Assembly (NCBI RefSeq): GCF_014206875.1
Contig: NZ_JACIJO010000003.1
Span: 1,134,660 to 1,198,659 of the forward strand
Length of the DNA: 64,000 nt
Source of the DNA: Algoriphagus iocasae
GTDB lineage: Bacteria > Bacteroidota > Bacteroidia > Cytophagales > Cyclobacteriaceae
Direction of reading: 5' to 3'
In this document: piece by piece, positions 52,812-63,073 of the stretch
How the letters are laid out: the number at the start of each line of letters is the position of its first letter
Numbering within the stretch: the stretch's first letter is position 1
Program-made: the position numbers and the translations under genes
Notes under the pieces: generated by a model
The model's database searches: none
What the model saw: only the letters and a program-made list of their open reading frames with translations
What the model was told of the DNA's origin: nothing

Positions 52812-55800
52812 CTAAGCCAACTCCCTTAAATCCACCGGTACCACTCTAGAAACTCCTGCTTCGATCATGGTAATGCCATAGATAATATCGGTGCTGGCCA
52901 TGGTGCGCTTGTTATGGGTGACGATAATAAACTGGGACTCCCCGCTAAACTGCTGGATAATCTGGTTGAACTTATCAATATTCGCATCATCCAGCGGAGC
53001 ATCCACCTCATCAAAAATACAGAAAGGCGCAGGCTTTAATAGATAAATAGAAAAGAGTAGGGAAGTGGCGGTTAGCGTCTTCTCACCACCGGAAAGTTGG
53101 TTGATCGTCAGGGGTCTCTTGCCCTTAGGCTTGGCCATAATCTCGATCGCAGACTCCAAAGGGTTATCTGGATCCACCAAAGTCAGATCGCAATCATCCT
53201 GCTCGGTAAAGAGGGAGCGGAAGACCTTGATAAAGTTCTCCTTGATCTTGTCGAAAGCATCCAAGAACGTCTCTTTGGCCACCTGGTCGATTTCCTTGAT
53301 GGTATTCAAAAGCGATTCCTTGGCTTTGATCAAGTCCTCCTTTTGTGTGGTGATAAAATCATAACGAACCTTGATCTCATCATAGGCCTCCATGGCCATC
53401 GGGTTGATCGGTCCGATTTTCTCCAGCTTATCCTTCTGCTTGCGCACCAGTTCACGGAGATCATCCTCATGAAACTCCACAAACTCAGGATCCAAGTCCG
53501 GATTTTCCTCCATCAGCTGATCCAGATCCAGTTCGAATTCCACGCTGAGGCGCTCCTTCATCCCGGTCATTTTTAGCTTGGTTTCATTGATGGCATTCTG
53601 AAGCTCATGTAAGAGTTCATCGTGCGCCTCCTTGCTTTTCTGCAATCTTCGGATTTGCTGATCAGTTTCATCGATCAGCCCACGCGAACCGTAATATTCC
53701 TTTTCCGCTTCCTGAACTCCCTTTTCTATGCCTTCTTTCTCAGAATACAGCTCGATCAACTCATCATCCTTCACCTCATTATTTTCCAATAAGGATTTAA
53801 TTTCAGTATCCAGATTGCTGAGTTCGGACTGAGATTTCTCGATTCTCTCCTTCGAACTCTCATAGGCATTTTGCTTGAATTCGATTTCCTGATCCAAGGA
53901 ATTCACCCGGTTGAGCTGCTGATGATACAGGATGTTCTCCTGATTGAAAGCCTGGGATTTCTCAGTGAGTTTGGCAGATTCCTCCTCCAAGGTTTCATTG
54001 AGCACCTCCAGATCTTCATGGGCAGATTCGTATTCCGCTTTCTCCTCAAATAACCTCGGCTGAATTTCGGTCAAACTCTCTTCCAAGCTGGCGATACGGT
54101 CTAAAATATCCTCCCGCTTGTTGGCATTGCTGCTGAGAAGCTCGGCCAGCTGTTCCTTTTTTGTGCGAACAGAAACGTAATTCTGATTGATTTCATTGAT
54201 CTGTTTCTGACCTTCCTCCATCGCCTTTTTATAGCTGACTTCCTTCAGCTTCATCAGGTCAGAAAGCTTGTGATCCAGGTTATTTCTGGTGGCAGAAACC
54301 TTCTTATTCAGATCCTTGATTTCCTTGTCCAGCTTCTCCAGATTTTTGGCTCTACCGATTCTTTTTCCTTCGAAAAGCCCCACAGAACCACCGGAAAGAC
54401 TGAATTTACGCTTTGTAAACTTTCCACTTTCGGAGATAAAAATGACATCATTATCCTGCGGAAAGTCCTTATGATCTCCCTGCACGATGTAGACATTGTC
54501 CAGGATAAAGTTGATCAGACGGGAATACTTTACATCGAATTCGATGATTTCCGTTGCAGCAATGGCATTGGAAAACAGCTTGGTCTGACTAGGCTTAAAG
54601 CGTTCAAAATGCTCAAGCACAAAGAAATTTGCTTTGCCTCGGGCAGTGTCAGAAAGCAGGTTAATCGCCGTGATGGCCTGCAATTCCGTCTCCACGACAT
54701 AGTAGTTCATGTATCCCTCCAGGTAATTCTCAATAGTCACCCGGTATTTTTCATCCGTAGTGAGGAGATCGGAGAGGAGCGGCACATCCTTGCCCCAGGA
54801 ATTATTCTTTTTGAGAAACTTGATGGCTTCCGGGAAACCTTCCAGATTCTCCACCAAAGACTTGGTCAGATTGTATTCATTCTGTTTGGAATCCAGCTTT
54901 CGGGAAGATTGCGTGAGTTCCTCGCGAATCATTTCTATCACCCGATTGGTTTCCTCGATCTTTTGATCCAGGTCCTCCTGCTTTTCTTTGATTACTTCGA
55001 AAGCTTGAGAGGCAGTATCCAGTTCGCCTTTCAGTTCTATCAACTTTTCCTCAAAATCCACCAAAGAAGCCTCTTGGGAGGAATCATCGGAGGAAGTTCT
55101 CTCTAGTTCCTGTTTCAGCGTAGATAGCTGGATTTGCTTGATTTCCTGCTCTTTTCCGAGTTGGTATACCTTTTCCTTTAGCTGCTCAAAAGAAGCTGTT
55201 AATGTCTTTTGCTTGATTTGATGCTCCGAGTGAATCTGCTTTTGGCTTTCATAAGCTTCCCGAAGTTCACCTACCACCAATTCCTTTTCTGCCAGCATTT
55301 TGGCAGCAGATTCCTGTTCATGCTTTAATGAGCGAATGGAGAAACCAGCGCGATCGTTTGACTTTCGATCTGCCTCGATCTGCTCTCGAAGCTTCTGGGA
55401 ACGGTCTTCCAAAAATCGAAGACGCTCATTTTTGATCTTCTTCTCCGATTCGAAAGTTCGGATTTTATTAACATGATCGTTAAGTGTCTTTTGGCGTGAG
55501 GCCAAGAGCTTTTCTTTGGTGATCAAATCCGCTTTGAGCTGATTCAGCAAAGCTTCCTGATCGGTCACTTGCGTTTGCAACTGCAATTTCCTGTCACTTT
55601 CCTCCTGAATTTTCTGATTGGTAGAAAGGAGGGAAGTAGTGTATTTCTCGATGCTCTTTTTGGCCAGGTTGATGCTAGCAACTTTGTACTCCTTCTTGAT
55701 TTCGAAGTATTTCGCAGCCTGTTTGGCCTGCTTTTCCAAACTCTTTAAGTTCTTCTCGATTTCATACAACAAGTCTTCCACACGGTCCAAATCCCCATCT

Positions 55801-56351
55801 GTGTCTTCCAGCTTTCGCAGGGTTTCTTTCTTCCTGTTTTTGAACTTGGAGATTCCCGCTGCTTCCTCAAAAAGGTCCCTTCTGGAGTTGTTTTTATCGT
55901 TCAGCAACTCATCGATCATCTTGAGTTCGATGATAGCGTAGGAGTTGGAATTGATCCCCGTATCCATGAAGAGGTTGGTGATATCCTTCAGACGGCAGGT
56001 GACGCCATTTATTTGGTATTCACTTTCTCCGGATCGGTAGTAGCGACGGGTGATGGTAACGTGGGTGTATTCAGTAGGAAGGAGGTTTTTGGTGTTTTCA
56101 AAGGTGAGGGAAACCTCGGCAAGATTGGAAGGCTTCCGGTTTTTGGTTCCGTTGAAGATGACATTTTCCATCTTGTCAGAGCGGAGCATTCGTGTTTTTT
56201 GTTCACCCAAAACCCAACGGATGGCATCGACGACATTGGACTTGCCACAACCATTTGGTCCGACCACACCGGTGATTCCTTTGTCAAAATGAATCACCAT
56301 TTTATCCCCAAAACTCTTAAACCCTTTGATCTCCAGCTTACTGAGCAGCAT
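52812..56351 (-). CDS. smc: Chromosome segregation ATPase SMC
   Basis: 1179 aa, full length. Walker A GPNGCGKS (32-39) follows the family start KLEIKGFKSFGDK. Two long coiled coils flank a hinge (about 500-660; LEGYMNYYVVETELQAITAI). The C-terminal head has the signature LSGGEKTLTATSLLFSIY, Walker B FCIFDEVDAPLDD, and an IIVTHNKRTM D-loop/switch. With ScpA/B it forms condensin, which organises chromosomes. It is flanked on both sides by repeat-rich DNA and has no operon partner here. Confidence 0.97.
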   Translation of the reverse strand: MLLSKLEIKGFKSFGDKMVIHFDKGITGVVGPNGCGKSNVVDAIRWVLGEQKTRMLRSDKMENVIFNGTKNRKPSNLAEVSLTFENTKNLLPTEYTHVTITRRYYRSGESEYQINGVTCRLKDITNLFMDTGINSNSYAIIELKMIDELLNDKNNSRRDLFEEAAGISKFKNRKKETLRKLEDTDGDLDRVEDLLYEIEKNLKSLEKQAKQAAKYFEIKKEYKVASINLAKKSIEKYTTSLLSTNQKIQEESDRKLQLQTQVTDQEALLNQLKADLITKEKLLASRQKTLNDHVNKIRTFESEKKIKNERLRFLEDRSQKLREQIEADRKSNDRAGFSIRSLKHEQESAAKMLAEKELVVGELREAYESQKQIHSEHQIKQKTLTASFEQLKEKVYQLGKEQEIKQIQLSTLKQELERTSSDDSSQEASLVDFEEKLIELKGELDTASQAFEVIKEKQEDLDQKIEETNRVIEMIREELTQSSRKLDSKQNEYNLTKSLVENLEGFPEAIKFLKKNNSWGKDVPLLSDLLTTDEKYRVTIENYLEGYMNYYVVETELQAITAINLLSDTARGKANFFVLEHFERFKPSQTKLFSNAIAATEIIEFDVKYSRLINFILDNVYIVQGDHKDFPQDNDVIFISESGKFTKRKFSLSGGSVGLFEGKRIGRAKNLEKLDKEIKDLNKKVSATRNNLDHKLSDLMKLKEVSYKKAMEEGQKQINEINQNYVSVRTKKEQLAELLSSNANKREDILDRIASLEESLTEIQPRLFEEKAEYESAHEDLEVLNETLEEESAKLTEKSQAFNQENILYHQQLNRVNSLDQEIEFKQNAYESSKERIEKSQSELSNLDTEIKSLLENNEVKDDELIELYSEKEGIEKGVQEAEKEYYGSRGLIDETDQQIRRLQKSKEAHDELLHELQNAINETKLKMTGMKERLSVEFELDLDQLMEENPDLDPEFVEFHEDDLRELVRKQKDKLEKIGPINPMAMEAYDEIKVRYDFITTQKEDLIKAKESLLNTIKEIDQVAKETFLDAFDKIKENFIKVFRSLFTEQDDCDLTLVDPDNPLESAIEIMAKPKGKRPLTINQLSGGEKTLTATSLLFSIYLLKPAPFCIFDEVDAPLDDANIDKFNQIIQQFSGESQFIIVTHNKRTMASTDIIYGITMIEAGVSRVVPVDLRELA

Positions 56352-57760
56352 CCTTGTATATTAATCTGAATTAAGGAAACAAAATAAGATCATTTGGCAG
56401 ATTGTCCAAGGATTTGGTCAATCTTGAAGGGTAAAAGGATAAAGATTTATTCGTAAAAAGAATTGTTTAATTCTCCCGCAAAGGCGCCAAGGCGCAAAGT
56501 TATCGCCGCGATGCAGGGATTATACGAATGATCTATTTTTCCACCCGTCATTGCGAGGAGGAACGACGAAGCAATCCCGTTGAATTATTTCGAGATTGCT
56601 TCGTTGGTACGAAAGAGATTCAATGGACTACTTTTATTCATCTTGCTGGCGTAACGATTCCGTCTTCGAATGATGATCTTGGGCCAGCGCTGGGGATAAC
56701 TTTATCTTTATTTCCCAGGGTTAAAACCCTGGGCTATTGACCTTTGCCCCCTACAGGGTCAGGAATTATTGGTTTATCATTTATATTCTTTAATCATTAT
56801 ATCTATTCAGTGCCTTAGGCACGCTAGCTTGGTAATGATCAAACTCAATAGTAATATCAAGTGCCGCAGGTACGAAAGAGATTCAATGGACTACTTTTAT
56901 TCATCTTGCTGGCGTAACGATTCCGTCTTCGAATGATGATCTTGGGCCAGCGCTGGGGATAACTTTATCTTTATTTCCCTATTGACCTTTGAGACCAAAA
57001 GGGTCAGGAATTATTGGTAAATCATTTATATTCTTCAATCATTATATTTTAGTGCCGTAGGCACAATAGCTTGGTAATGATCAAACTCAATAGTATTTCA
57101 AGTGCCGTAGGTACGAAAGAGATTCAATAGGCTACTTTTATTCATCTTGCTGGCGTAACGATTCCGACACGAATTACGATCTCGGGCCAGCGCTGGGGAT
57201 AACTTTATCTTTATTTCCCAGGGTTAAAACCCTGGGCTATTGACTTTTGAGCCCTACAGGGTCAGGAATTATTGGTTTATCATTTATTTTCTTCAATCAT
57301 TATATCTATTCATTGCCGTAGGTACTATAGCTTGGTAATGATCAAACTCAATAGTATTTCAAGTGCCGTAGGTACGTAAGGGATACAAAAGACTACTTTT
57401 ATTCATCTTGCTGGCGTAACTATTCCGTCACGAATTACGATCTCGGGCCAGCGCTAAGGGGTTTTTCTGTTCCTATTTTACCAAGCTTTGCCCCCTACAG
57501 GGTCAGGAATTATTGGTTTATCATTTATATTCTTCAATCATTATATTTTAGTGCCGTAGGCACAATAGCTTGGTAATGATCAAACTCAATAGTATTTCAA
57601 GTGCCGTAGGTACGTAAGGGATACAAAAGACTTCTTTTATTTATCTTGCTGGCAAAGCAATTCCATTTGAATACTACAACAACCTCCGGCTTCCAACTTC
57701 CAACTTCCAACTTCCCAACTACCTTCACGCAATTCAAAAAAAATAACCTAAATTCAAGCT
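56352..57760. repeat. 1.4 kb repeat region with four ~240-263 bp tandem units
   Basis: It opens with GGCGCCAAGGCGC (56.48 kb) and GTCATTGCGAGGAGGAACGA (56.55 kb). Then four units each carry CATCTTGCTGGCGTAAC, GGGCCAGCGCTG (at 56681, 56944, 57184 and 57445), GGGTCAGGAATTATTGGT and GTGCCGTAGGTACG (56861, 57102, 57363 and 57601). Unit length alternates near 263, 240 and 261 because CCCAGGGTTAAAACCCTGGG is present in some units only. No ORF of note. Confidence 0.88.
56380..56409 (-). promoter_or_regulatory. Candidate Bacteroidota promoter of smc
   Basis: On the minus strand TTGG, 19 nt, then TATTTTG resembles the TTTG / TAnnTTTG consensus of the Bacteroidota primary sigma factor. The -7 box lies about 28 bp before the smc ATG. 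One base is missing from the -7 element. Confidence 0.35.
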
Positions 57761-58258
57761 ATGGATTTAGGAAACTTACTTTACCTGGTGGCTATCATTG
57801 GTTACTTCATTTACCAAATCACCAAAAAGAAAAACCCTTCTGGTGCTGAGGAACAGGTGGATATGCCAGAGCAGAAAAAGGAACGTCCAGCAACCTTTGA
57901 AGACCTGATGCGGGAAATCCGGGAAGCACAGAAGCCTCAAAGACCTAGAGCCAACCCAATCCCTCCTAAACCTGAGCCAGTAATAGAAGAATACAAGCGA
58001 CCTGATTCTGTTTTTCAAAGAAGATCTGAAAAGCGTGATGACGATGAGATTTCTTATTACGATGGGGCTTACGAAAAGGCAAAAACAGCAGCTGAAAAGG
58101 CAGTTCCTATTTCCCAATTGGAGTTTTCTGAAACAGGTAGAAAAGCCTACGAAAAGAAATCTGCCCCAACAAACAGATATGGAAAACTTCTGAAAAACCC
58201 CCAATCTGTCAAAGACGCAGTGGTTTTATCTGAAATCCTGAACAGAAAGCATTTTTAA
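57761..58258 (+). CDS. Hypothetical membrane-anchored protein, 165 aa
   Basis: An N-terminal helix (LGNLLYLVAIIGYFIYQITKK) is the only membrane segment. A proline-rich charged region (PQRPRANPIPPKPEPVIEEY) follows, then a helical tail ending with LKNPQSVKDAVVLSEILNRKHF, a conserved-looking C-terminal motif I have seen in Cytophagales proteins. Cytoplasmic after the anchor is likely. Function unknown. 91 bp before the Rieske gene, same strand. Confidence 0.75.
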   Translation: MDLGNLLYLVAIIGYFIYQITKKKNPSGAEEQVDMPEQKKERPATFEDLMREIREAQKPQRPRANPIPPKPEPVIEEYKRPDSVFQRRSEKRDDDEISYYDGAYEKAKTAAEKAVPISQLEFSETGRKAYEKKSAPTNRYGKLLKNPQSVKDAVVLSEILNRKHF

Positions 58259-58321
58259 TATTCTGAAACTTTCAGAAATATCAATTGATAATAGATCTGA
58301 AGAATAGGTCCTAGTCGTATA

Positions 58322-58329
58322 TAGGTTTG
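58322..58329 (+). promoter_or_regulatory. Candidate -7 element upstream of the Rieske gene
   Basis: TAGGTTTG fits the TAnnTTTG consensus exactly and lies 20 bp before ATG 58350. No TTTG is seen at the -33 spacing, so this is weak. Confidence 0.3.
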
Positions 58330-58349
58330 CAACCTAACTCAGACAATCA

Positions 58350-58856
58350 ATGGACAATTTATCACCTTTCCAGACTGGAAACCTTACCAATTCAAGAAGG
58401 GAGTTTATAGAGAAATCAGGGGTTTCAATTGCACTTTCATTTTTTGGAATCGGATTTTTTACTTCTTGTTCTGACTCTGCCGATATGAATCCCAATCCAT
58501 CTGGTGGTACGCCTCCAAAAGACGCTTCGGGAAATACAGGGATTATGGTTTCTGGCAACACCATCACTGTGGACCTAAAAATCCAAACAGGTCTAAACAT
58601 GAGTGGTGGTTGGCTTTTGATCAATAATGCCAAGGTGTTAGTATCCAAAGTGGGTGGAACTTTTGTGGCCTTGACTTCGGTCTGCACACATTCTGGCTGC
58701 GATACTAATTGGAGTTTTACTAATTCTACCTACAACTGCTCTTGTCATGGGTCTAAGTTTGACGCACAGGGAAATGTGGTTTCCGGTCCGGCAACAAATC
58801 CACTGAAGGTCTACAGTACAGAAGTTAATGGAGATGTTTTAACCATTAAAAAGTAA
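58350..58856 (+). CDS. Rieske [2Fe-2S] protein, Tat-type lipoprotein
   Basis: 168 aa. A twin-arginine motif SRREFI (Arg16-Arg17) precedes a hydrophobic stretch and lipobox FTSC (Cys40). Cluster ligands are Cys112/His114 (CTHSGC) and Cys130/His133 (CSCHGSKF); Cys117 and Cys132 would form the stabilising disulfide. This matches high-potential Rieske proteins folded before Tat export. There is no cytochrome b or dioxygenase partner nearby, so the redox partner is unknown. It follows the membrane-anchored protein and converges with the GT39-like gene. Confidence 0.93.
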   Translation: MDNLSPFQTGNLTNSRREFIEKSGVSIALSFFGIGFFTSCSDSADMNPNPSGGTPPKDASGNTGIMVSGNTITVDLKIQTGLNMSGGWLLINNAKVLVSKVGGTFVALTSVCTHSGCDTNWSFTNSTYNCSCHGSKFDAQGNVVSGPATNPLKVYSTEVNGDVLTIKK

Positions 58857-60443
58857 TTACCTTTTTTGGTATTTTCTGACCCAAAGCTTCTTTTCTGATT
58901 GTTCTTCGGAAAGCTCATAATCACTGCTATCCAACCAAATATTAAACCTTTCTACATCCTCATTTTCCTTTAGATAGGCATGTTGATAATAGAGGTAAAG
59001 AACAATGGTAAAGGAAGGAGGATTCTGAGAAACGATCTTTTCAAAGTTTTCTATTGGATAGAGTTTTTGCTGGGAAAGAGAATCCATTGGCAACAGAACT
59101 TCTTTGCTGAAATCAATAAAGTTATTGACTAGAATAGGGGATTGGCTATCTGAGTTGTTAGTGATTTCTTTAAGTTCGGAAGTAAGGTGATTGTATTGTT
59201 TTAATTGCTTTTGATAATAGATAGAATAAATCCCTGGTGCCAATAAGATTATTGCGAGTAGAGCAATCTGAAAATTCCTTCGATTCCGCCAGATAATGGG
59301 TATAAATAGAAGGAGAAATAAAGCTTGTTTTGAATCAGAATCTAGGATTGCCAAGATGCTTCCAAAAACTAGAAAACTGCTTAATCCAATTTTCCAATTC
59401 TTTGAGTTTTGCCAAAAGTCCCATCCTGATGCACATAGGTACGCCATAATCGGAACAATAATGATCAGGTGTCTGGGGTTGAGATAGATGGGATTGTAGA
59501 ATTCCAGCGTGGAACTCATAAACCAGAATCCGATCAATAGACAAAGAAAAGACCATGTGAATTCCTGAAATTTCGGAGTCTCGTTCTTAATCCCTTGATA
59601 GACTGCCGGCAAAGCAAAAACAATCCAAGGCCAATAGGCTCGTTCCACAAATGTCCTAAATGGGGTAATCGTCAATCGCTCCAAAATGGACCATATACCC
59701 TTGTCTGCATAGGTAAATTCGGATATATAATGCCCGGCATTGATAGAGGTAACACGGTAAAAAGGATCCCCAAAAGCAACCCAGAAATATCCTAGATATG
59801 CGAAGGAAAGAGTGATACCTGTCAGTAAAATACTGAGAAAGAAATGTTTGTTAAGTTGATGGGATTTCAAATCCAAAAAGAACAGAATCACTGGAAAAGG
59901 AGCCAAGAATATGATGGTTTCTTTCGTTAGAAATCCAGCAAAAAGTGAGGTCACCAAGATAATTCCGGAAAGAATAGGGCTTTTTTGGCGAAAGAGAGAG
60001 GCCACTGGCACCAGCGTAACCCAGAGGACCAATGCTGCATCAGGGTAAACTTTGGTCAGAAAATGAAGGAAATATACCTGCGTACAAAACCAAATAACTA
60101 GCAGTATTGGATTTGCTGATTTTGGTAAAACCTTGATTAGTAATAGTAGCGTCAGGATATAGCAAATGAAGCAGAAGGCTGAAGCAATTTGGGCATTCAG
60201 GCCAAAAAGAAAAGTGAATAAACCAGAAGGAATATATGCTCCCCAACGACTGGAAAAATGGTAGGAATTGACCTCCATCGTTCCTTCCCAGAAGCTTTTC
60301 CCCGCCAAAATATAATAGACATCATCACTATACGTGATGCCATCATACCCAAAAATCCAGTATCCCAACAGAAACAGAACGCCTAAAAACAGGGCATATC
60401 TATCGAGGGAATTATAGGATTTTAAAGTTGAATGGTTTTCCAT
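58857..60443 (-). CDS. GT39/ArnT-like integral membrane glycosyltransferase
   Basis: 528 aa, about ten to twelve membrane helices. The first extracytoplasmic loop carries TYSDDVYYI, the acidic motif placed as in PMT/ArnT catalytic loops, and SSRWGAYIPSGL. A second motif, KVYPDAALVLW, and LTKETIIFLAPFP follow, as usual in these polyprenyl-phosphate-sugar-using enzymes. The last ~110 residues are soluble. It probably moves a sugar from a lipid carrier to a lipid or protein outside the membrane; acceptor unknown. Confidence 0.75.
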   Translation of the reverse strand: MENHSTLKSYNSLDRYALFLGVLFLLGYWIFGYDGITYSDDVYYILAGKSFWEGTMEVNSYHFSSRWGAYIPSGLFTFLFGLNAQIASAFCFICYILTLLLLIKVLPKSANPILLVIWFCTQVYFLHFLTKVYPDAALVLWVTLVPVASLFRQKSPILSGIILVTSLFAGFLTKETIIFLAPFPVILFFLDLKSHQLNKHFFLSILLTGITLSFAYLGYFWVAFGDPFYRVTSINAGHYISEFTYADKGIWSILERLTITPFRTFVERAYWPWIVFALPAVYQGIKNETPKFQEFTWSFLCLLIGFWFMSSTLEFYNPIYLNPRHLIIIVPIMAYLCASGWDFWQNSKNWKIGLSSFLVFGSILAILDSDSKQALFLLLFIPIIWRNRRNFQIALLAIILLAPGIYSIYYQKQLKQYNHLTSELKEITNNSDSQSPILVNNFIDFSKEVLLPMDSLSQQKLYPIENFEKIVSQNPPSFTIVLYLYYQHAYLKENEDVERFNIWLDSSDYELSEEQSEKKLWVRKYQKR

Positions 60444-60469
60444 TGAGTAGTCAAAAATAGAGGAAAAAA

Positions 60470-60931
60470 TTATTGAGGCTTGTGAAAAATATACTTTGGA
60501 TCAAAATCAACCCCAGTGTTTTGTAAAATCTTTAAATATTCATCTTTAAAACTAGTTTTCGAATGGTGTGTCTTTTGATTTTTTATATACTTAATTACTT
60601 TCTCAACATCAGATTTGCTATAGGAAAATACTCCAAAACCCTCCTGCCATGCGAATTTAGTATTTGTTAATTTTTCATCATTTATCCACTTGGAACTTGA
60701 AGACTTTACGAGTTGGACAAGTTCACTGATCGATTGATTTGCCCTAAATCCTAATAAAATATGGATATGATCTGGCATTCCGTTAATTGCAAGAACTTTA
60801 TGGTTATGGTTTTGAATTATTGCAATTAGGTATTCATATAATCTCTTTTCAAATTTATCTGTTATGGATGCATTCCTGTATTTAGTGACAAAAATTAGGT
60901 GAATATGTAGCTGAGTATATGTATTTGCCAT
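60470..60931 (-). CDS. REP-associated/IS200-like tyrosine transposase
   Basis: 153 aa. HUH residues His55 and His57 are in GMPDHIHILLG and the catalytic Tyr is probably Tyr115 in VIKYIKNQKTHH. QLHIHLIFVTKYRN and FAWQEGFGVFSYS are family marks. It differs clearly from the transposase at 19616. It has no TnpB or insertion-sequence ends, but the 278-bp hairpin array begins within about 100 bp of its start, which suggests it mobilised those hairpins. Confidence 0.88.
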   Translation of the reverse strand: MANTYTQLHIHLIFVTKYRNASITDKFEKRLYEYLIAIIQNHNHKVLAINGMPDHIHILLGFRANQSISELVQLVKSSSSKWINDEKLTNTKFAWQEGFGVFSYSKSDVEKVIKYIKNQKTHHSKTSFKDEYLKILQNTGVDFDPKYIFHKPQ

Positions 60932-62161
60932 AATTCTTTAAATTACTTAATTAAGTTACGCAATTAGTAGTTGAAAAATAGAAGTTACATCCTTAAAGGT
61001 CTTTTTAGGAAGATTTTAACAACGAATTACCTAGCTTTTATCCCTACGCGATAGCATAAAGATCTCAATCTTTAAATATGAAGCGTACTTTCACTAAGTC
61101 AAGGCATAATCACTAAAAAACTCACCAATGAGATGCTAATTTGATTTTAGAACATCACACTTTTTATTCCTAGTGCCAGAGGCACATAAGCTTGGTAACA
61201 TCTAACCACGTCTAAACCCAAGTGCCATAGGCACGATAGAGAGGCGATGAGACTAATAATAGTATCGTCCCTATGGGACTTTTGGACAAGTAATTGGATC
61301 TCTTTTACCTAGCTTTTATCCCTACGGGATAGAAAATTCCTCAACTCTATTTCACTATTTATTTACAGACTTCTAGAATTTAATTACACTCTATAAATTG
61401 AATGATTCAAATGGGCATTTAAAATTAGCCAATCCTGGAATTTACCACTAGTGCCGTAGGCACATAAGTTTGGTAACATCAAATCACGTCTAAACCCAAG
61501 TGCCATAGGCACGATAGAGAGGCGATGAGACTAATAATAGTATCGTCCCTATGGGACTTTTGGGAAAGTAGTTGAACCTCTTTTACCTAGCTTTTATCCC
61601 TACGGGATAGAAAATTTCAAAACTCTATTTCACTATTTATTTACAGACAACTAGAATTTAATTACTCTCTATAAATTGAATGATTCAAATGGGCATTTAA
61701 AATTAGCCAACCCTGGAATTTACCACTAGTGCCGTAGGCACTAAAGCTTGGTAACATCAAATCACGTCTAAACCTAAGTGCCAGAGGCACGAGAGAGAGG
61801 CGATTAGACTAATAATAGTATCGTCCCTATGGGACTTTTGGGCAAGTAATTGGACCTTGTTTACCTAGCTTTTATCCCTACGGGATAGAAAATTTCTCAA
61901 CTCTAGTTCACTATTTATTTACAGACTTCTAGAATTTAATTACACTCTATAAATTGAAAGATTCAAATGGGCATTTAAAATTAGCCAATCCTGGAATTTG
62001 CCACTAGTGCCATAGGCACTTAAGCTTGGTAACATCAGATCATACAATATCTCAAGTGCCAGAGGCACGATACAATCTCCATCTTTTCCTTTGACAATAT
62101 CCGTCAAAAACTTTCTCATCCATTTTTCATTGTCTAGTTTTAACCACTAATTTTTGAAGAA
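60932..62161. repeat. Tandem hairpin array with exact 278-bp period
   Basis: GTGCC-nnn-GGCAC starts at 61173, 61451, 61729 and 62007, always 278 bp apart. ACCTAGCTTTTATCCCTACG occurs at 61029, 61307, 61585 and 61863, also 278 apart. Each full unit has four hairpins with 3-nt loops: GTGCC-gta-GGCAC, GTGCC-ata-GGCAC, GTCCC-tat-GGGAC and ATCCC-tac-GGGAT. The first unit (61029-61307) is diverged between its ends. The array ends near 62085; no ORF is supported. Confidence 0.92.
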
Positions 62162-63073
62162 ATGGCTCAAGCAGGAAAAATAGAACAGCAAAAGATCTTA
62201 CGGGTTTTTAAATTGATTAACCTTCTACAAGGCACTATCGGTAAGCCTGTGCATAGATTGGCGGAGTTGTTAGAAACGGATGAACGCACCATTTACCGCT
62301 ATTTTAAGCTTTTGGAGGCTCTTGGCTTTGAGGTGGTGAAGGAGTTTAGCAAGTACAAAATCCAACAAAGACCTGGCGTAGACCAAACATTAAACTATGG
62401 CACATTTTCTCAGGAGGAAAGTCAATGGCTTCGCTCTTTGATAGAAAGTCAAGGAAAAGGCAATCTCCTTCATGATTCTATTTTGCAAAAACTTCAAGTG
62501 AGATCTGAAGTAAAGAAAGGCTCAGAGCAGCTTTTTAAAGCCAATCTCAGCAGGTTTGTCGATGAACTCGGGAAAGGCATGCAAAGTAAAAAGCAGGTTT
62601 GGCTGAAGGAATATTATTCTTTGAGCAGTGATACCACCAGCGATCGATTGGTGGAACCTGTGGCTTTTTCTTCCAATTATGAAAGCATTCATGCCTTCGA
62701 ACCGGAAAGCAAAACCATGAAGGTCTTTAAGATCGAGCGGATAGGGGAAGTGGTGGTTTCTTCTTTGCCATGGAAGTTTGAAGCTAAACACCAACTTCCG
62801 GGCACGCAGCTCTTTGGTTTTACAGGGAAAAATAAATTCAAAGTGAAGCTAAAGCTTTCTAAAAAGGCCTACCAACTGATGATGGAAGAGCATCCTAATG
62901 CCAGACCATTTATGGAAATCAAAAACAGAAATCAGTTTTATTTTCATGGCGAAGTACCTCAATTACCTGGATTGGCTAGGTTTATTTTAGGTCTACCTGG
63001 GGAAATAAAAGTGGAAGAAGGAGACGAGCTCAAAGCCTATTTGACAGAGCAATTAGAGAGAGGGTCTTTTTAA
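62162..63073 (+). CDS. HTH/WYL-domain transcriptional regulator
   Basis: 303 aa. The N-terminal winged HTH has LRVFKLINLLQGTIGKPVHR, LAELLETDERTIYRYFKLLE and a wing. The C-terminal half is a WYL-type ligand-binding domain (about 140-225), then FKVKLKLSKKAYQLMMEEHP and a WCX-like extension. WYL regulators often answer to nucleic acid or nucleotide ligands. It lies next to the repeat array, not to a defence operon in this window. Confidence 0.85.
   Translation: MAQAGKIEQQKILRVFKLINLLQGTIGKPVHRLAELLETDERTIYRYFKLLEALGFEVVKEFSKYKIQQRPGVDQTLNYGTFSQEESQWLRSLIESQGKGNLLHDSILQKLQVRSEVKKGSEQLFKANLSRFVDELGKGMQSKKQVWLKEYYSLSSDTTSDRLVEPVAFSSNYESIHAFEPESKTMKVFKIERIGEVVVSSLPWKFEAKHQLPGTQLFGFTGKNKFKVKLKLSKKAYQLMMEEHPNARPFMEIKNRNQFYFHGEVPQLPGLARFILGLPGEIKVEEGDELKAYLTEQLERGSF

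Noticed and set aside
54270-55106. A 278-codon ORF on the plus strand
   Set aside because: It lies fully antisense to the coiled-coil and hinge part of smc, whose biased codons keep the opposite frame open.
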